The notes: generated by a model from the letters alone, not told the origin. A stretch of DNA of 64,000 nucleotides from an uncultured Latescibacterota bacterium (GCA_958295785.1 OY282377.1:1378394-1442393); one strand, 5' to 3'. Counted from the first letter of the stretch, positions 35,471-44,566 are shown. Made by a program: numbers and translations.

Positions 35471-36153
35471 GGTATAACACTGTTTTTTTTGACGGATATG
35501 GCACGTTGTTCGACAAGACGTTTGACGCCCTGTACGAGACTTGTCAGATCATCGTTGACGATCTCCAACTCCCCGCGACCAAAGAGGCGTTTCTCCATCA
35601 GTGGGACCGCTACTTTTTCCCCCTGTTGCACGCAGGCGATTTCGTGCCCTTTTGGGACGCACACATTCTCAGCCTGCAAAAGGTGTTCGCCGACCTCCGC
35701 GTGCAGGCCAATGCCGAAAATTACGTCTTTGACCTGTTTGACGCCTTTGGCCGCGTGCCCGCGTTTTGCGATGTCAAACCCACTCTGGCCGCGCTTTCCC
35801 ATGTGCAAACCGGCGTTATCTCCAACGCGGATCACGGACACCTTACAGCGGCATTGCACGCCAACAGCCTGCACTTCGAGGTCGTGGTGAGTTCGGAATC
35901 CGCACGTTGCTACAAACCCCATCCCGAGATTTTCGCAACCGCACTCAAAACACGCGCCGCGGCCCCGGCACAAACCCTGTACGTCGGCGATTCACAAGAC
36001 GACGACATCATCGGCGCGAAACGCGCAGGCATCCCCATCGCTTGGCTCAACCGCACGGGCACAACCCGCAACGCCCATATTCCGGTGCCGGACTACGAGA
36101 TCAACAGCCTGCCCGAACTGCTCGATATCGTGGAAGGAAAAGCAACCGCATAA
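35467..36153 (+). CDS. HAD-superfamily hydrolase
   Basis: A 228-aa haloacid-dehalogenase-like phosphatase. Motif I reads FFDGYGTLFD (about 6-15), motif II VISNAD (about 118-123), motif III region YKPHPEIFA, and motif IV YVGDSQDDDIIGA (about 173-185). A four-helix cap follows motif I. The GTG start at 35467 overlaps the stop of the SDR gene. It may remove phosphate from a product of the sugar pathway. The region around its stop (GCAACCGCATAAGAACGCGG) is one of the filler sequences that recur near 38530 and 40760. Confidence 0.88.
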   Translation: MRYNTVFFDGYGTLFDKTFDALYETCQIIVDDLQLPATKEAFLHQWDRYFFPLLHAGDFVPFWDAHILSLQKVFADLRVQANAENYVFDLFDAFGRVPAFCDVKPTLAALSHVQTGVISNADHGHLTAALHANSLHFEVVVSSESARCYKPHPEIFATALKTRAAAPAQTLYVGDSQDDDIIGAKRAGIPIAWLNRTGTTRNAHIPVPDYEINSLPELLDIVEGKATA

Positions 36154-36176
36154 GAACGCGGATGAAAGAGAAGGCA

Positions 36177-38360
36177 ATGCCAAAAGACAGGAATAAAACG
36201 CTTTTCTACGCTTTGATCGCGCTATATGGCGTCCTCATCTTGAGTACGTTTCGTCAGTATGGCATCACCATTGATGAACCCCCGCTAGTGGCTTATGGAC
36301 AAGCCGTATTTGACTGGTACTTTGGTGCGGATAAAATCGCAGACTTTTTTGTGAAAGACGAAAGCCTTGAATTATACGGCGTCTTGTTTAACCTCATCGC
36401 TTACAGTGCATCTCAAATCCTTCCCTTTGACATTTATGACGCGCACCATCTCGTCAACGCAGTCGTGGGGCTGATAGGCATTGTGCTCGTTTACAAAATC
36501 GGCACAACGCTGGGCACATCATCCACAGGCTTGCTCGCAGCAGTTCTTCTTTTGCTCATCCCCCGTTATTACGGGCACGCCTTTAACAATCCCAAAGATA
36601 TCCCTTTTGCGATATGTTATGCGTGGAGTCTCTATCATCAAATACGCGGTTTGTCCGAAATCCCCCATCTCTCCCATAAAAGAATCATCTTCACGGGGTT
36701 GAGCATTGGGGCGGCTTTGGGAATGCGCGTTGGTGGATTGATCCTTTTTGCCTATCTCGGTTTATTTTGGACACTGGCTTATTTTTTTTACGCGATGAGA
36801 ACGCGCATCAAAATCGCGCACCTCAAAATGTATGCGATTCAACTGGGTTGCGTCATCGGGATTGCCTGGATCACCATGCTCGCGTTTTGGCCTCGCGCAC
36901 AGCAGGATCCCTTGACCTATCCATTTTATGCCTTGCGTTATTTTTCCCATTTTACGCATCACAACACCACATTTTTTGATGGACAAATCATACAAAGTGT
37001 TGATGTCCCGCGATATTACGCTTTGCAATGGATTGCGATGATCGTGCCCGAAATCCACATGATCTGTCTCGGTGCGGGCCTGTACTATCTCGTTTGTCAT
37101 TTCAAAAAACGCACGATATCACATCGCCATCTGCAATGGGTGCTCATCGCCTTTGCCGTTGCTTTTCCACTTGCTTACGTTGTCGCGATCCGTGCCCCAC
37201 TTTACGATGGCTTTCGCCATTTCTTATTTCTTTTTCCGCCGCTGGCAGTCTTATGCGCGGGGGGGTTGGAACGCGCAATCCGACACCTTTCCCATCGCTT
37301 TCGCATCGTCTATATCATACCCGTTTTGCTCGCTGGCCTCACGCTTTATGACATGATTCGCCTACACCCCAATGAGTATGTGTATTTCAATCGAATTTAT
37401 GCCGGCGGTCTGTTCAAGGCGGCACAAAAGTATCAAACCGACTATTGGGAAAATACCTACAAACAGGGCATTGCTTGGCTGGATAGGCACTACGCCACGC
37501 TCTCGAAAGCGGGTGCTGACACGGGGTTAGTCAGCAGTTCTAAACTTCGCATTGGTGCGGGAAGCAAAAATGCACAATACATGCTCGATAAAGCGCGATA
37601 TGTGTTCAACCCCGTGCCAGAACACATCGATGTGTATTTGAGCACGACCCGCGACAACCGCCACAAGTTGGTTCCCGGAGAGATCCTTCACACAGTCGAG
37701 AGAGACCGAGTGCCTCTTTTTTATGTCATCCGCCCGGACAGCAGTTATGATACAGATCCATTCTTCATCCACCCTGCCATTCGATACGGAAAATTAGCAT
37801 GGAAATACATCAGAGAAAAAAATTATCCGGGCGCATGTGAGGCTTACAAAAATGCCATCCAACACGTCCCAAAGGCTCCGGTGCTACATAAAAACATAGG
37901 TTTTGTTTATCTCAAATTAAAAGAATACGAAAAAGCCCGAGAACATCTCGAGCGGGCACTTGTCCTTGCCCCCGGATACATTGATGCGTATCGCCATTTG
38001 GCCGAGGCGTATCACGCCCTCAATCAATATGATGAAGCATTGGCTACCTATCGCAAACTTCCGACTCACACGCCAGGATTTTCAGACATCCAGTTTAACA
38101 TAGGCATTCTCTCGCTCAGACAATTGCAATTTGAATCTGCAATTGAGGCATTTGAAAAGGTGCTTCAATACAAGTCCGCAGATCACGAAGCTCATCTGGG
38201 TCTCGCTGTGGCCTATGAACGCAGCAATCGCATTTTGAAAGCAATTGACGCCTATCGCAATGTCCTGAAATACAAAGGTGCTGATCCCGAAATCAGCGCG
38301 AAAATACAAGCCCTTCAGAATACACGACAAAAAGCGCGGAGCGGGGTACAACTGCGATAG
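36177..38360 (+). CDS. Multi-pass glycosyltransferase-like protein with C-terminal TPRs
   Basis: About 727 aa. Roughly the first 400 residues hold eleven or so hydrophobic segments in GT39/ArnT style, with YGITIDEPP (about 20-28) near the N-terminal loop where such enzymes have their catalytic acidic residue. A lumenal stretch follows (about 400-530), then four or five TPR units (about 535-710; VLHKNIGFVYLKLKEYEKAREHL). It would transfer sugars from a lipid carrier in the membrane. ATG 36177 follows AGAAGG. A much longer frame from 35766 runs over the HAD gene and is not real. The last residues (NTRQKARSGVQLR) are encoded by a repeated sequence. Confidence 0.82.
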   Translation: MPKDRNKTLFYALIALYGVLILSTFRQYGITIDEPPLVAYGQAVFDWYFGADKIADFFVKDESLELYGVLFNLIAYSASQILPFDIYDAHHLVNAVVGLIGIVLVYKIGTTLGTSSTGLLAAVLLLLIPRYYGHAFNNPKDIPFAICYAWSLYHQIRGLSEIPHLSHKRIIFTGLSIGAALGMRVGGLILFAYLGLFWTLAYFFYAMRTRIKIAHLKMYAIQLGCVIGIAWITMLAFWPRAQQDPLTYPFYALRYFSHFTHHNTTFFDGQIIQSVDVPRYYALQWIAMIVPEIHMICLGAGLYYLVCHFKKRTISHRHLQWVLIAFAVAFPLAYVVAIRAPLYDGFRHFLFLFPPLAVLCAGGLERAIRHLSHRFRIVYIIPVLLAGLTLYDMIRLHPNEYVYFNRIYAGGLFKAAQKYQTDYWENTYKQGIAWLDRHYATLSKAGADTGLVSSSKLRIGAGSKNAQYMLDKARYVFNPVPEHIDVYLSTTRDNRHKLVPGEILHTVERDRVPLFYVIRPDSSYDTDPFFIHPAIRYGKLAWKYIREKNYPGACEAYKNAIQHVPKAPVLHKNIGFVYLKLKEYEKAREHLERALVLAPGYIDAYRHLAEAYHALNQYDEALATYRKLPTHTPGFSDIQFNIGILSLRQLQFESAIEAFEKVLQYKSADHEAHLGLAVAYERSNRILKAIDAYRNVLKYKGADPEISAKIQALQNTRQKARSGVQLR

Positions 38361-38624
38361 CAGTTCATAGACGCACAGGCGTAGCTTACAACGCAGCGTA
38401 GCGAGTAATTCCGCCCGGCCCGACCACCAAGTGGTCGGTGGTCAGCCCCCGGCCTGCCACCCCAAAAGCGAATCGGGATTTTCAGGCTGCAAGGTAATCG
38501 CAGGGGCGCGGCCCTCGTACCCGCCCGAAGCGAACAGCAACCGCATAAGAACGCGGATTGGAGAGGTAGAGCGCCGGGATCCAGTGCCACGGCGGATTTC
38601 TTTTAGACGGTCAAAGGAAAAGGA
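38346..38624. repeat. Repeat-rich spacer
   Basis: It begins with the palindromic text GTACAACTGCGATAGCAGTT (38346-38365), which also occurs inside the EamA gene (52849-52870) and in part at 46721-46737. It continues with GACCACCAAGTGGTCGGTGG and GCAACCGCATAAGAACGCGG fillers. No gene is visible. Confidence 0.6.
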
Positions 38625-40772
38625 ATGGAGAAAGGGAAGCGAACAGGCAGGACGCGGCAGGCGCGACAACGGGCAGGGCGAAAAGCCGCGCAGACACCGC
38701 ACCATAAACCGCAACGCCGCAAATTTCTGATGCTGCCCCCCGATCTGCACGCGCTTCGCCTCAAACGCGACCTCCTCGGCATCGCGTTGCTCTTTGCCGG
38801 CGTGCTCGTCCTGTACGCCGCCTCTACGCCGCGCACCGTGATGCTGGAGGACGACGGCCTGTTCATCACCACCGCAACCTTTGCCGGCGTCGCACACCCG
38901 CCCGGATATCCCCTGTACATCCTGATCGGCTATCTCGCCTCGCTGGTTCCGTTTGGCAGCGTGGCTTGGCGGGTGCATGCGTTGAGCGGGCTGATGGGCG
39001 CGATCACCTGCGCCTGCATCGCCTACCTCGTGGTGCGCCGCACCGGCAATCGGCCCGCCGCGTACCTGGCCGGCGCGGCCCTCGCGGTCTCCGAGCATTT
39101 TTGGTCGCAGGCGATCATCGCCGACGTGTACACCACCAATACCGCGGTGGTGTTCCTAACGCTGGCCCTCATACAGGAAGCGGCTGCGAAACGGCGTGCG
39201 CGGCTGTGGGGCGCGGTTGCGGCAGTGTACGGCCTGGGCATGGGCAATCACTATCCGCTGTTGATCCTGGCCAGCCCCCTCTTCCTCGCCTACGTCATTG
39301 GGGCGAGAGGGGATTTCTGGCGCAGGGTTCACTATCTGCTTCCCATGGTGGTACTCCCTGTGGCCGCGCTCTACGGCTGGATGGTGTGGCGTTCTCTCCA
39401 GCCATTGCCGGTCAATTTCTTCGGGCCCATTCAGTCGTGGGGCGAGTTTCTCACCTTCATTGACCGCAGCATCTACGGGCACATCGACCAGAACGTCAAC
39501 GCCGGCATTTCCGACAAGTTGTTATATGCCAAGCATTTTGCGACGCAGGCACTGTTGCAGTTCGGCATCGCGGGCGGCCTCGTCGCGCTGTGGGGCGCGT
39601 TCTCGCAGTATCGAACTGGCTGGCGTCTCGGGCTCTTGTGTGAGGCACTCGCATTTGCCGCCAGCAGTTTCCTGCTCATCGCCATGCTCGGCTTCAACTA
39701 CGAACCCATTGGAATCTACACCTTCCGGCCGTATCCGCTGGTCGCGTACTGCATTTTCGCGCTCTGGATGGGCTATGGCCTGCACGCATTGATGCAAGGC
39801 GTGCGCGACTGGCGCGAGCCGATGCTTCCGGCGATCTATGCCGCATGCGCGCTCGCAGTGGCGGCCCTCGGTGTCTATAACGGGAAACGCAACTACCGGC
39901 CGCACGACCGGTTCGCAGAGGAGCAGGCGCAGGCCATGCTCGACATTGCCGAGAAGGATACTGCCTTTGTGCTGTTTGCAGATCCGTACGTTGGCCCGAT
40001 GACCTATCTCCACTACGTGAAAGGACGGCGTCCAAACCTTCGGTTGCTGGAGTATCACGGCTTGGTCTTCAGCGATCGGGTCGCGCATCCGTTGACGACG
40101 CCGGAACAAAAGACCGCCGCGTGGGCCGAATTTCTTCGGGATGCAGAGCAACCGGTGTATTCCATGTGGTTCGGCCCGGCCTTCTCGGCGGCGGGACTCG
40201 CTCATCTCGGATTTTTTGTCGAAGTCAATAAGACCGTCGGATCGGGACGAATCCAGATCAGGGGCAACGACAAGGCCAAGGAGTACTTCGGGAAACTGAT
40301 CGCGATGCCGCAACCGGAAGACCCGCCGAGTGCCGTGCATCGCAATGAAATGCTGAGAGCCTACGGAGAATATCTGGGTCTCGCGCAAGTGAATGTGCAA
40401 TCCGCGATGATCGATTACATCGCCGATATACTGCCGCTGGCAAAACGCAATTACTGGTCGCTGATGGGCATGTGCAAGGCCCTTGCGAGCCAGGAAGGCG
40501 ACCGGCTCTTAGGGCTGGCGGAAACCTATCTACAAAGAGCCGTGCAACTTGCAGGCGATGACCGCGGCAAAGAGGCCCGGGCGACAGAGTTCTTCGTGGC
40601 AGGACAGATCGCACAGCGGAGGGGAAATACCAGCAGGGCGAGGGCCTTGTTCCGCGAGTCCTTGCGGATCGATAGGGCCCCATCCAACCCAGCTCATCAG
40701 GCACTCAAAGAGATGCAGTCCCCCGAAAGCAGATTGCGAGAGACAATCCCGGAGCGAGAAGCGACCACATAA
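38625..40772 (+). CDS. DUF2723-family membrane protein (glycosyltransferase-like)
   Basis: A 715-aa membrane protein. A basic N-terminus is followed by about ten hydrophobic helices to residue 430. The DUF2723 sequence appears as TVMLEDDGLFITTATFAGVAHPPGYPLY (about 72-99) with SEHFWSQAIIADVYTTNT (about 155-172). The remaining C-terminal part is soluble with a TPR-like end (GRGNTSRARALFRESL-type text). Members resemble protein O-mannosyltransferases with the acidic loop. It follows the GT39-like protein in the same direction, separated by repeat-rich DNA. AGGAAAAGGA precedes the ATG at 38625; an internal ATG at 38730 is possible. Confidence 0.85.
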   Translation: MEKGKRTGRTRQARQRAGRKAAQTPHHKPQRRKFLMLPPDLHALRLKRDLLGIALLFAGVLVLYAASTPRTVMLEDDGLFITTATFAGVAHPPGYPLYILIGYLASLVPFGSVAWRVHALSGLMGAITCACIAYLVVRRTGNRPAAYLAGAALAVSEHFWSQAIIADVYTTNTAVVFLTLALIQEAAAKRRARLWGAVAAVYGLGMGNHYPLLILASPLFLAYVIGARGDFWRRVHYLLPMVVLPVAALYGWMVWRSLQPLPVNFFGPIQSWGEFLTFIDRSIYGHIDQNVNAGISDKLLYAKHFATQALLQFGIAGGLVALWGAFSQYRTGWRLGLLCEALAFAASSFLLIAMLGFNYEPIGIYTFRPYPLVAYCIFALWMGYGLHALMQGVRDWREPMLPAIYAACALAVAALGVYNGKRNYRPHDRFAEEQAQAMLDIAEKDTAFVLFADPYVGPMTYLHYVKGRRPNLRLLEYHGLVFSDRVAHPLTTPEQKTAAWAEFLRDAEQPVYSMWFGPAFSAAGLAHLGFFVEVNKTVGSGRIQIRGNDKAKEYFGKLIAMPQPEDPPSAVHRNEMLRAYGEYLGLAQVNVQSAMIDYIADILPLAKRNYWSLMGMCKALASQEGDRLLGLAETYLQRAVQLAGDDRGKEARATEFFVAGQIAQRRGNTSRARALFRESLRIDRAPSNPAHQALKEMQSPESRLRETIPEREATT

Positions 40773-40935
40773 GAACGCATAAGAACGCGGATTGGGGATT
40801 GTAGGTGGCGAAGGATGCAGTGCGGATGACGTAGCGGGTGCAGAGGTGTGGGGTTCATCCGCGTATCTTGCCTTTGCTTTTCATCCGCGTAATCCGCGCA
40901 ATCTGCTTAATCCGCGCTCCGCCTTTCATCCCTGT
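40773..40935. repeat. Filler of TCCGCG-type micro-repeats
   Basis: Repeats of TTCATCCGCGTAATCCGCGC type, related to text at 11797-11828 and 57846-57880. No gene. Confidence 0.5.
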
Positions 40936-41310
40936 TTATTTGCGTTCATCTGTGGTTGCTTCTCTCTTTTCACGGAGCAGATATTGCACGAGCACCTTTC
41001 GCCTTGTGGGTGCGATTTCGAGTTTGGGCATGGGCGTTGCGTATTTTTTGAGATAGGCTTGCAACCGGGCATTGTCTTTGGCATACGCGGGGGGATCGAT
41101 CAGAAATGCTTCTAGCGATTCGGGCGTCCACTTGCTTTGTAAGTCCTCTAAACGCGGTGCCTGAGCACTGCCAGAGCCATTGATTCCATGACATCTCGCA
41201 CAGCCCGATTCGATAAATACCGTCTTGCCATCGGGAGGCGCGGAGCAGGTCAGCAGGAGGATTATTGCCCCCGCAACACCGCAGAGGGCAATGGCGAATT
41301 GGCATTTCAT
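40936..41310 (-). CDS. Cytochrome c-type lipoprotein
   Basis: About 124 aa. A signal peptide with lipobox (AGAIILLLTCSAPP, Cys about 22) is followed by a single heme-binding CARCH (about 38-42) with HGINGSGSAQAPRLEDL behind it, and a Met in ATPMPKLE (about 91-98) as the likely sixth ligand. It is a class I c-type cytochrome anchored to a membrane and would carry electrons to or from a dehydrogenase. It is divergent from the 388-aa unknown gene. The start ATG at 41310 gives the signal peptide; the frame opens earlier (41409). Confidence 0.88.
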   Translation of the reverse strand: MKCQFAIALCGVAGAIILLLTCSAPPDGKTVFIESGCARCHGINGSGSAQAPRLEDLQSKWTPESLEAFLIDPPAYAKDNARLQAYLKKYATPMPKLEIAPTRRKVLVQYLLREKREATTDERK

Positions 41311-41429
41311 ATAAAAATCAAATGGGTATGACCATTCTCGGCTTTGACCTTGACACGCAAAAAGGCGATTCCGATATTGGACGCCGAGGAGATTTGTCGG
41401 ACGAGACACAATACAATTTGGAGCACGCC

Positions 41430-42596
41430 ATGGCTAACGAAAAAAGGATCGCGGCAATTGTGACCTCGTATTTTCCCCGGTCACATGCCGATGTGATTGT
41501 GACGAAATTTTTGAAGGGGTTTCCAACGGATGACGGGTTGCTGCCGCCAGAAGTGGATGTGGTGTCGATGTATCTGGATCAGGTGCATTTCAGAGACGAT
41601 ATCGGATGCGCGATAGCAGAGGAATTTGGCGTGCAGATGTATGGCAGTATTACTCAGGCTCTGACGTTGGGAGGGAAAGAATTAGCGGTGGATGGCGTGT
41701 TGCTGATCGGCGAACACGGCGATTATGCGTGGAACGAGAAAGAACAACACATGTATCCGCGCAAGTATTTTTTTGAGCAAATCTGCGGGGTGTTTGCCTC
41801 GTCCGGGCGGTCGGTGCCGGTGTTTAACGACAAGCATCTCTCGTACAACTGGCGCGATGCCAAGTGGATGTACGACCGCGCATGCGAACTCGAGGTGCCG
41901 TTTATGGCCGGGTCGTCCGTGCCGCTGGCGTGGCGCGAGCCGTGGATTGAATATGCGTTGGATACGGATATTGAAATGGCGATGTCCGTGGCGTATAGCG
42001 GGCTGGATTCCTATGGGTTCCACGCGCTGGAGACCCTGCAATGCATGGTGGAGCGGCGCGCTGGCGGCGAGACCGGGATTGTGGCGGTGCAGTGCTTGGA
42101 GGGCGATGCTGTTTGGGCGTCTGATGCGTGGGATCGCGATCTCTGTGCGGCGGCAGTGGCGCACATTGAGGCGAAAGAAGACGGCGATGTGCGCGAACAC
42201 TGCCAGAATCCGGCCCTCTTTTTGTTGGAATATGCGGATGGCTTGCAGGCCGCGACGTTGATGTTGAATGGGTACACGCAAGGGTTTGGCTTTGCTGCGC
42301 GGCGCAATGGACAGGTTGAGGGCATGCGCGTTTTGTTGCCCGATAGCCCGCATCCGCATTTCAGTTATTTGAGTTTGAATATTCAGCAGATGTTTTTGAC
42401 GGGCCGACCGCCGTATCCGGTTGAGCGCACGCTTTTGGTCTCTGGCGTGCTGGAGGCGTTGTTGGATTCGCGGTATCAAGGGCACGAGCGGATTGAGACG
42501 CCGCATTTGCAGGTGACCTATCAATCGTATCGAGAGATGCCGATTCGCCCGGTGAATCCCGATCCCGTGGGCGCGAGCCTGGCGCCCTTTGAATGA
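41430..42596 (+). CDS. Unknown conserved-looking protein, 388 aa
   Basis: Starts at ATG 41430 after TTGGAG. The first residues RIAAIVTSYFPRSHADVIVTKFLKGF resemble the opening of a nucleotide-binding fold; DGVLLIGEHGDYAWNEKEQHMYPRKYFFEQI (about 93-123) and VPVFNDKHLSYNWRDAKWMYD are well-formed and rich in His/Asp. I do not recognise a named family; similar proteins are associated in my memory with sugar-catabolic clusters of Planctomycetes-like genomes, but I cannot verify this. It has no signal peptide or membrane segment. A longer frame from 41265 lacks a good start. Confidence 0.75.
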   Translation: MANEKRIAAIVTSYFPRSHADVIVTKFLKGFPTDDGLLPPEVDVVSMYLDQVHFRDDIGCAIAEEFGVQMYGSITQALTLGGKELAVDGVLLIGEHGDYAWNEKEQHMYPRKYFFEQICGVFASSGRSVPVFNDKHLSYNWRDAKWMYDRACELEVPFMAGSSVPLAWREPWIEYALDTDIEMAMSVAYSGLDSYGFHALETLQCMVERRAGGETGIVAVQCLEGDAVWASDAWDRDLCAAAVAHIEAKEDGDVREHCQNPALFLLEYADGLQAATLMLNGYTQGFGFAARRNGQVEGMRVLLPDSPHPHFSYLSLNIQQMFLTGRPPYPVERTLLVSGVLEALLDSRYQGHERIETPHLQVTYQSYREMPIRPVNPDPVGASLAPFE

Positions 42597-42611
42597 TTAG
42601 CCACAGAAGCA

Positions 42612-42638
42612 TGCCCTGTGATGATTCTACACGGGGCA
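42612..42638 (+). terminator. Weak hairpin after the 388-aa gene
   Basis: TGCCCTGTG pairs with CACGGGGCA (one G-U) over a 9-base loop, 15 bases past the stop. There is no T run. Confidence 0.35.
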
Positions 42639-42663
42639 CAAAAGGCGAGTGCAAAGGGCGTAA

Positions 42664-42705
42664 ATGTAGGGGCGGTGCCCCTGTGCCCGCCCGAAGATAC
42701 GAGAG
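42664..42705 (-). repeat. Dispersed hairpin repeat, copy R7 (inverted)
   Basis: GTAGGGGCGGTGCCCCTGTG then CCCGCCCGAAGATACGAG, the inverse of the R2 type. It sits immediately before the first QueF gene and may have displaced that gene's own leader. Confidence 0.8.
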
Positions 42706-43056
42706 GTGATGGTGCTCAAGTGCGTTGAAAATCCTGAGCGCGAGCGGGGGTATGCGATTGAATTTGAGACCGAGGAATTTACGGCCCTGTACGCGGTGAC
42801 GGAACAGCCGATTTTTGCCACAGTCTCGATTTCTTATGTGCCTCGAGAATTGTGCGTGGAACAGATGTCGCTCAAAGCGTATTTGGGATCGTTTCGCAAT
42901 GAGAAGGTGTCTTGCGAGGGCGCGATCAATCAGATCGCTGACGATTTTGTACGGACTTGCGATCCATTGACGCTAAACGTGACAGGTGATTTTACCGTGC
43001 GCGGGGGCATCAAGACGCGCATCACCGTGGCGTGCGAGCGCGAGGATGGGGCATGA
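42706..43056 (+). CDS. QueF-family protein lacking the catalytic Cys
   Basis: A 116-aa T-fold protein aligned by eye to QueF (NADPH-dependent 7-cyano-7-deazaguanine reductase). The family text EFTSLCPxTGQPDF reads EFTALYAVTEQPIF here, so the thioimide-forming Cys is Tyr and the proton-donating Asp is Ile. The cofactor motif is kept in part (VEQMSLKAYLGSFRN), and the usual His-Glu is Cys-Glu (KVSCEGAINQI). RGGIKTRITV ends the domain as usual. Enzyme activity alone is unlikely. The next gene, an active-looking QueF, starts in the stop codon (ATGA at 43053), so the two products may form a mixed complex. GTG 42706 or ATG 42709 is the start. Confidence 0.82.
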   Translation: MMVLKCVENPERERGYAIEFETEEFTALYAVTEQPIFATVSISYVPRELCVEQMSLKAYLGSFRNEKVSCEGAINQIADDFVRTCDPLTLNVTGDFTVRGGIKTRITVACEREDGA

Positions 43057-43436
43057 GTTCGGCCGATCTTTTAGAAGCATTCGACAACCCCAATCCCGAA
43101 CGGCATTACGAGATCGAATTTACATTTGCCGAGTTCACGTCGTTATGTCCCAAAACGGGCCAGCCCGATTTTGCGACGATTGCGATTCGGTACGTGCCCG
43201 GCCCGCGCTGCGTGGAATTGCGCTCGCTGAAACACTATTTCTGGTCGTTTCGCAATCGGGGCATTTACATGGAGCCCGTGACCAACGAGATTTTGAACGA
43301 TCTGGTGGCCCTGTGCGACCCTGTGGAAATGCAGGTGATCAGCCGATTCAATATCCGAGGCGGCATCGATCACAAAATTGTGGCGCGCTACAAGCGGGAA
43401 GAGGATGCGTCGAACAAAAAGGAGGAATCACCATGA
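43053..43436 (+). CDS. queF: QueF-family reductase
   Basis: About 127 aa. FTSLCPKTGQPDFATI (about 30-45) holds the catalytic Cys and Asp; CVELRSLKHYFWSFRN (about 55-70) is the NADPH motif; GIYMEPVTNEI (about 72-82) keeps the Glu, but the preceding His is Met. QueF reduces preQ0 to preQ1 for queuosine synthesis. The start at 43053 overlaps the stop of the first paralogue by four bases and the stop overlaps the ATG of the DUF262 gene by four bases. It is thus embedded in a tightly coupled five-gene unit rather than a queuosine operon; no queC, queD or queE is in the window. Confidence 0.88.
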   Translation: MSSADLLEAFDNPNPERHYEIEFTFAEFTSLCPKTGQPDFATIAIRYVPGPRCVELRSLKHYFWSFRNRGIYMEPVTNEILNDLVALCDPVEMQVISRFNIRGGIDHKIVARYKREEDASNKKEESP

Positions 43437-44566
43437 ACGCGGACTTTGAGAAAGCAGCAGGGAAAGATCCAACAAAACAGACTGACGATGCCGAGGAGAT
43501 CGAGGGCCTTAGCGACAAGGCCGACGCCTCGTGGAAAGGCTATCCAATAGATACACTGCTGATTCGGAATGAGAGTCGCACGGTTCACGATGTTCTGCGA
43601 AGGATCGGGCAGGGCAATTACATCATGGATCCGGAATTTCAAAGAGATTTTATCTGGCCCGGAGACAAGCAGAGCAAACTCATTGAGTCTGTGCTGATGC
43701 GGATTCCCCTGCCGGTTTTCTATTTGGCAGAGGACGACCAAGGGCGAATGGTGGTCGTAGATGGATTGCAACGTCTTTTGACTTTCAAGCGTTTCGTCGA
43801 TGGCGAGTTGTGCTTGTCGCTTCCAGGTCAAGATGAACTGCACAACAAGGGATTCGACGATCTATCGCCCAAGTTGCAAAACCGTGTAGAAGATTGCAAT
43901 TTGATCTTCTACATTATGGACGCCAAGGTACCAGATCGGGCCCGTTTGGACATATTCGAGCGCGTAAATGGCGGCGTTCCACTTACCCGTCAGCAGATGC
44001 GTAATAGCTTGTACATGGGCGAGGCGACCCGTTTTCTCAAGACCGAGGCGCGAACAGATATTTTTTTAGACGCGACAGGACGCAGCTTGAATACAAAGAC
44101 GATGCGCGACCGCGAGTTTGTCAACCGGTTTTGCGCTTTCCAATTTCTCGATCTTGATGAATACAAGGGAAATATGGACGATTTCCTCGCACGGGCACTG
44201 AGAGAGATGAACGCCATGCAACCGGGGAATTTATCGCGCCTGTCCAATGAGTTTCGCAGGAGCCTCACGAATAACTACGCAGTTTTTGGCAGACATGCTT
44301 TCAGAAAGCATTATGAAAGACAGGGACGGCGGAGTGTGCTCAATGCTTCGCTTTGGGATGTGATGTCGACCGGGTTATCGCGCTATCCGAAGCATCTCGT
44401 TGAATCCCGCGCTGAAATGCTCAGAAAGGGGTTCTATCAATTGATGGCCGACGCGGATTTTATGGATAGCATTACTTATGGTACCAATGGCGCACTAAAG
44501 ATCAGATCCAGGTTTCAGATTGCAGATGGCCTATTTCAGGAGGTGTTCGGTGCTTACTCAGATTGA
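43433..44566 (+). CDS. DUF262-domain protein
   Basis: A 377-aa protein of the DUF262/GmrSD N-terminal (ParB-like) kind. Typical features: NYIMDPEFQRDFIWPGDKQSKLIESVLMRIPLPVFYLAE (about 61-100), the NTP-handling motif DGLQR (about 110-114; usually DGQQR, here Gln to Leu), and IFERVNGGVPLTRQQMRNS. There is no DUF1524 HNH nuclease part, so cleavage would need a partner. GGAGGA precedes ATG 43433, which overlaps the queF stop. Its end overlaps the ATPase gene by 17 bases. DUF262 proteins act in defence against modified or foreign DNA. Confidence 0.88.
   Translation: MNADFEKAAGKDPTKQTDDAEEIEGLSDKADASWKGYPIDTLLIRNESRTVHDVLRRIGQGNYIMDPEFQRDFIWPGDKQSKLIESVLMRIPLPVFYLAEDDQGRMVVVDGLQRLLTFKRFVDGELCLSLPGQDELHNKGFDDLSPKLQNRVEDCNLIFYIMDAKVPDRARLDIFERVNGGVPLTRQQMRNSLYMGEATRFLKTEARTDIFLDATGRSLNTKTMRDREFVNRFCAFQFLDLDEYKGNMDDFLARALREMNAMQPGNLSRLSNEFRRSLTNNYAVFGRHAFRKHYERQGRRSVLNASLWDVMSTGLSRYPKHLVESRAEMLRKGFYQLMADADFMDSITYGTNGALKIRSRFQIADGLFQEVFGAYSD

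Noticed and set aside
35766-36176. N-terminal extension of the glycosyltransferase-like gene
   Set aside because: It overlaps the HAD gene in another frame and has no ribosome site; the hydrophobic protein begins at 36177.
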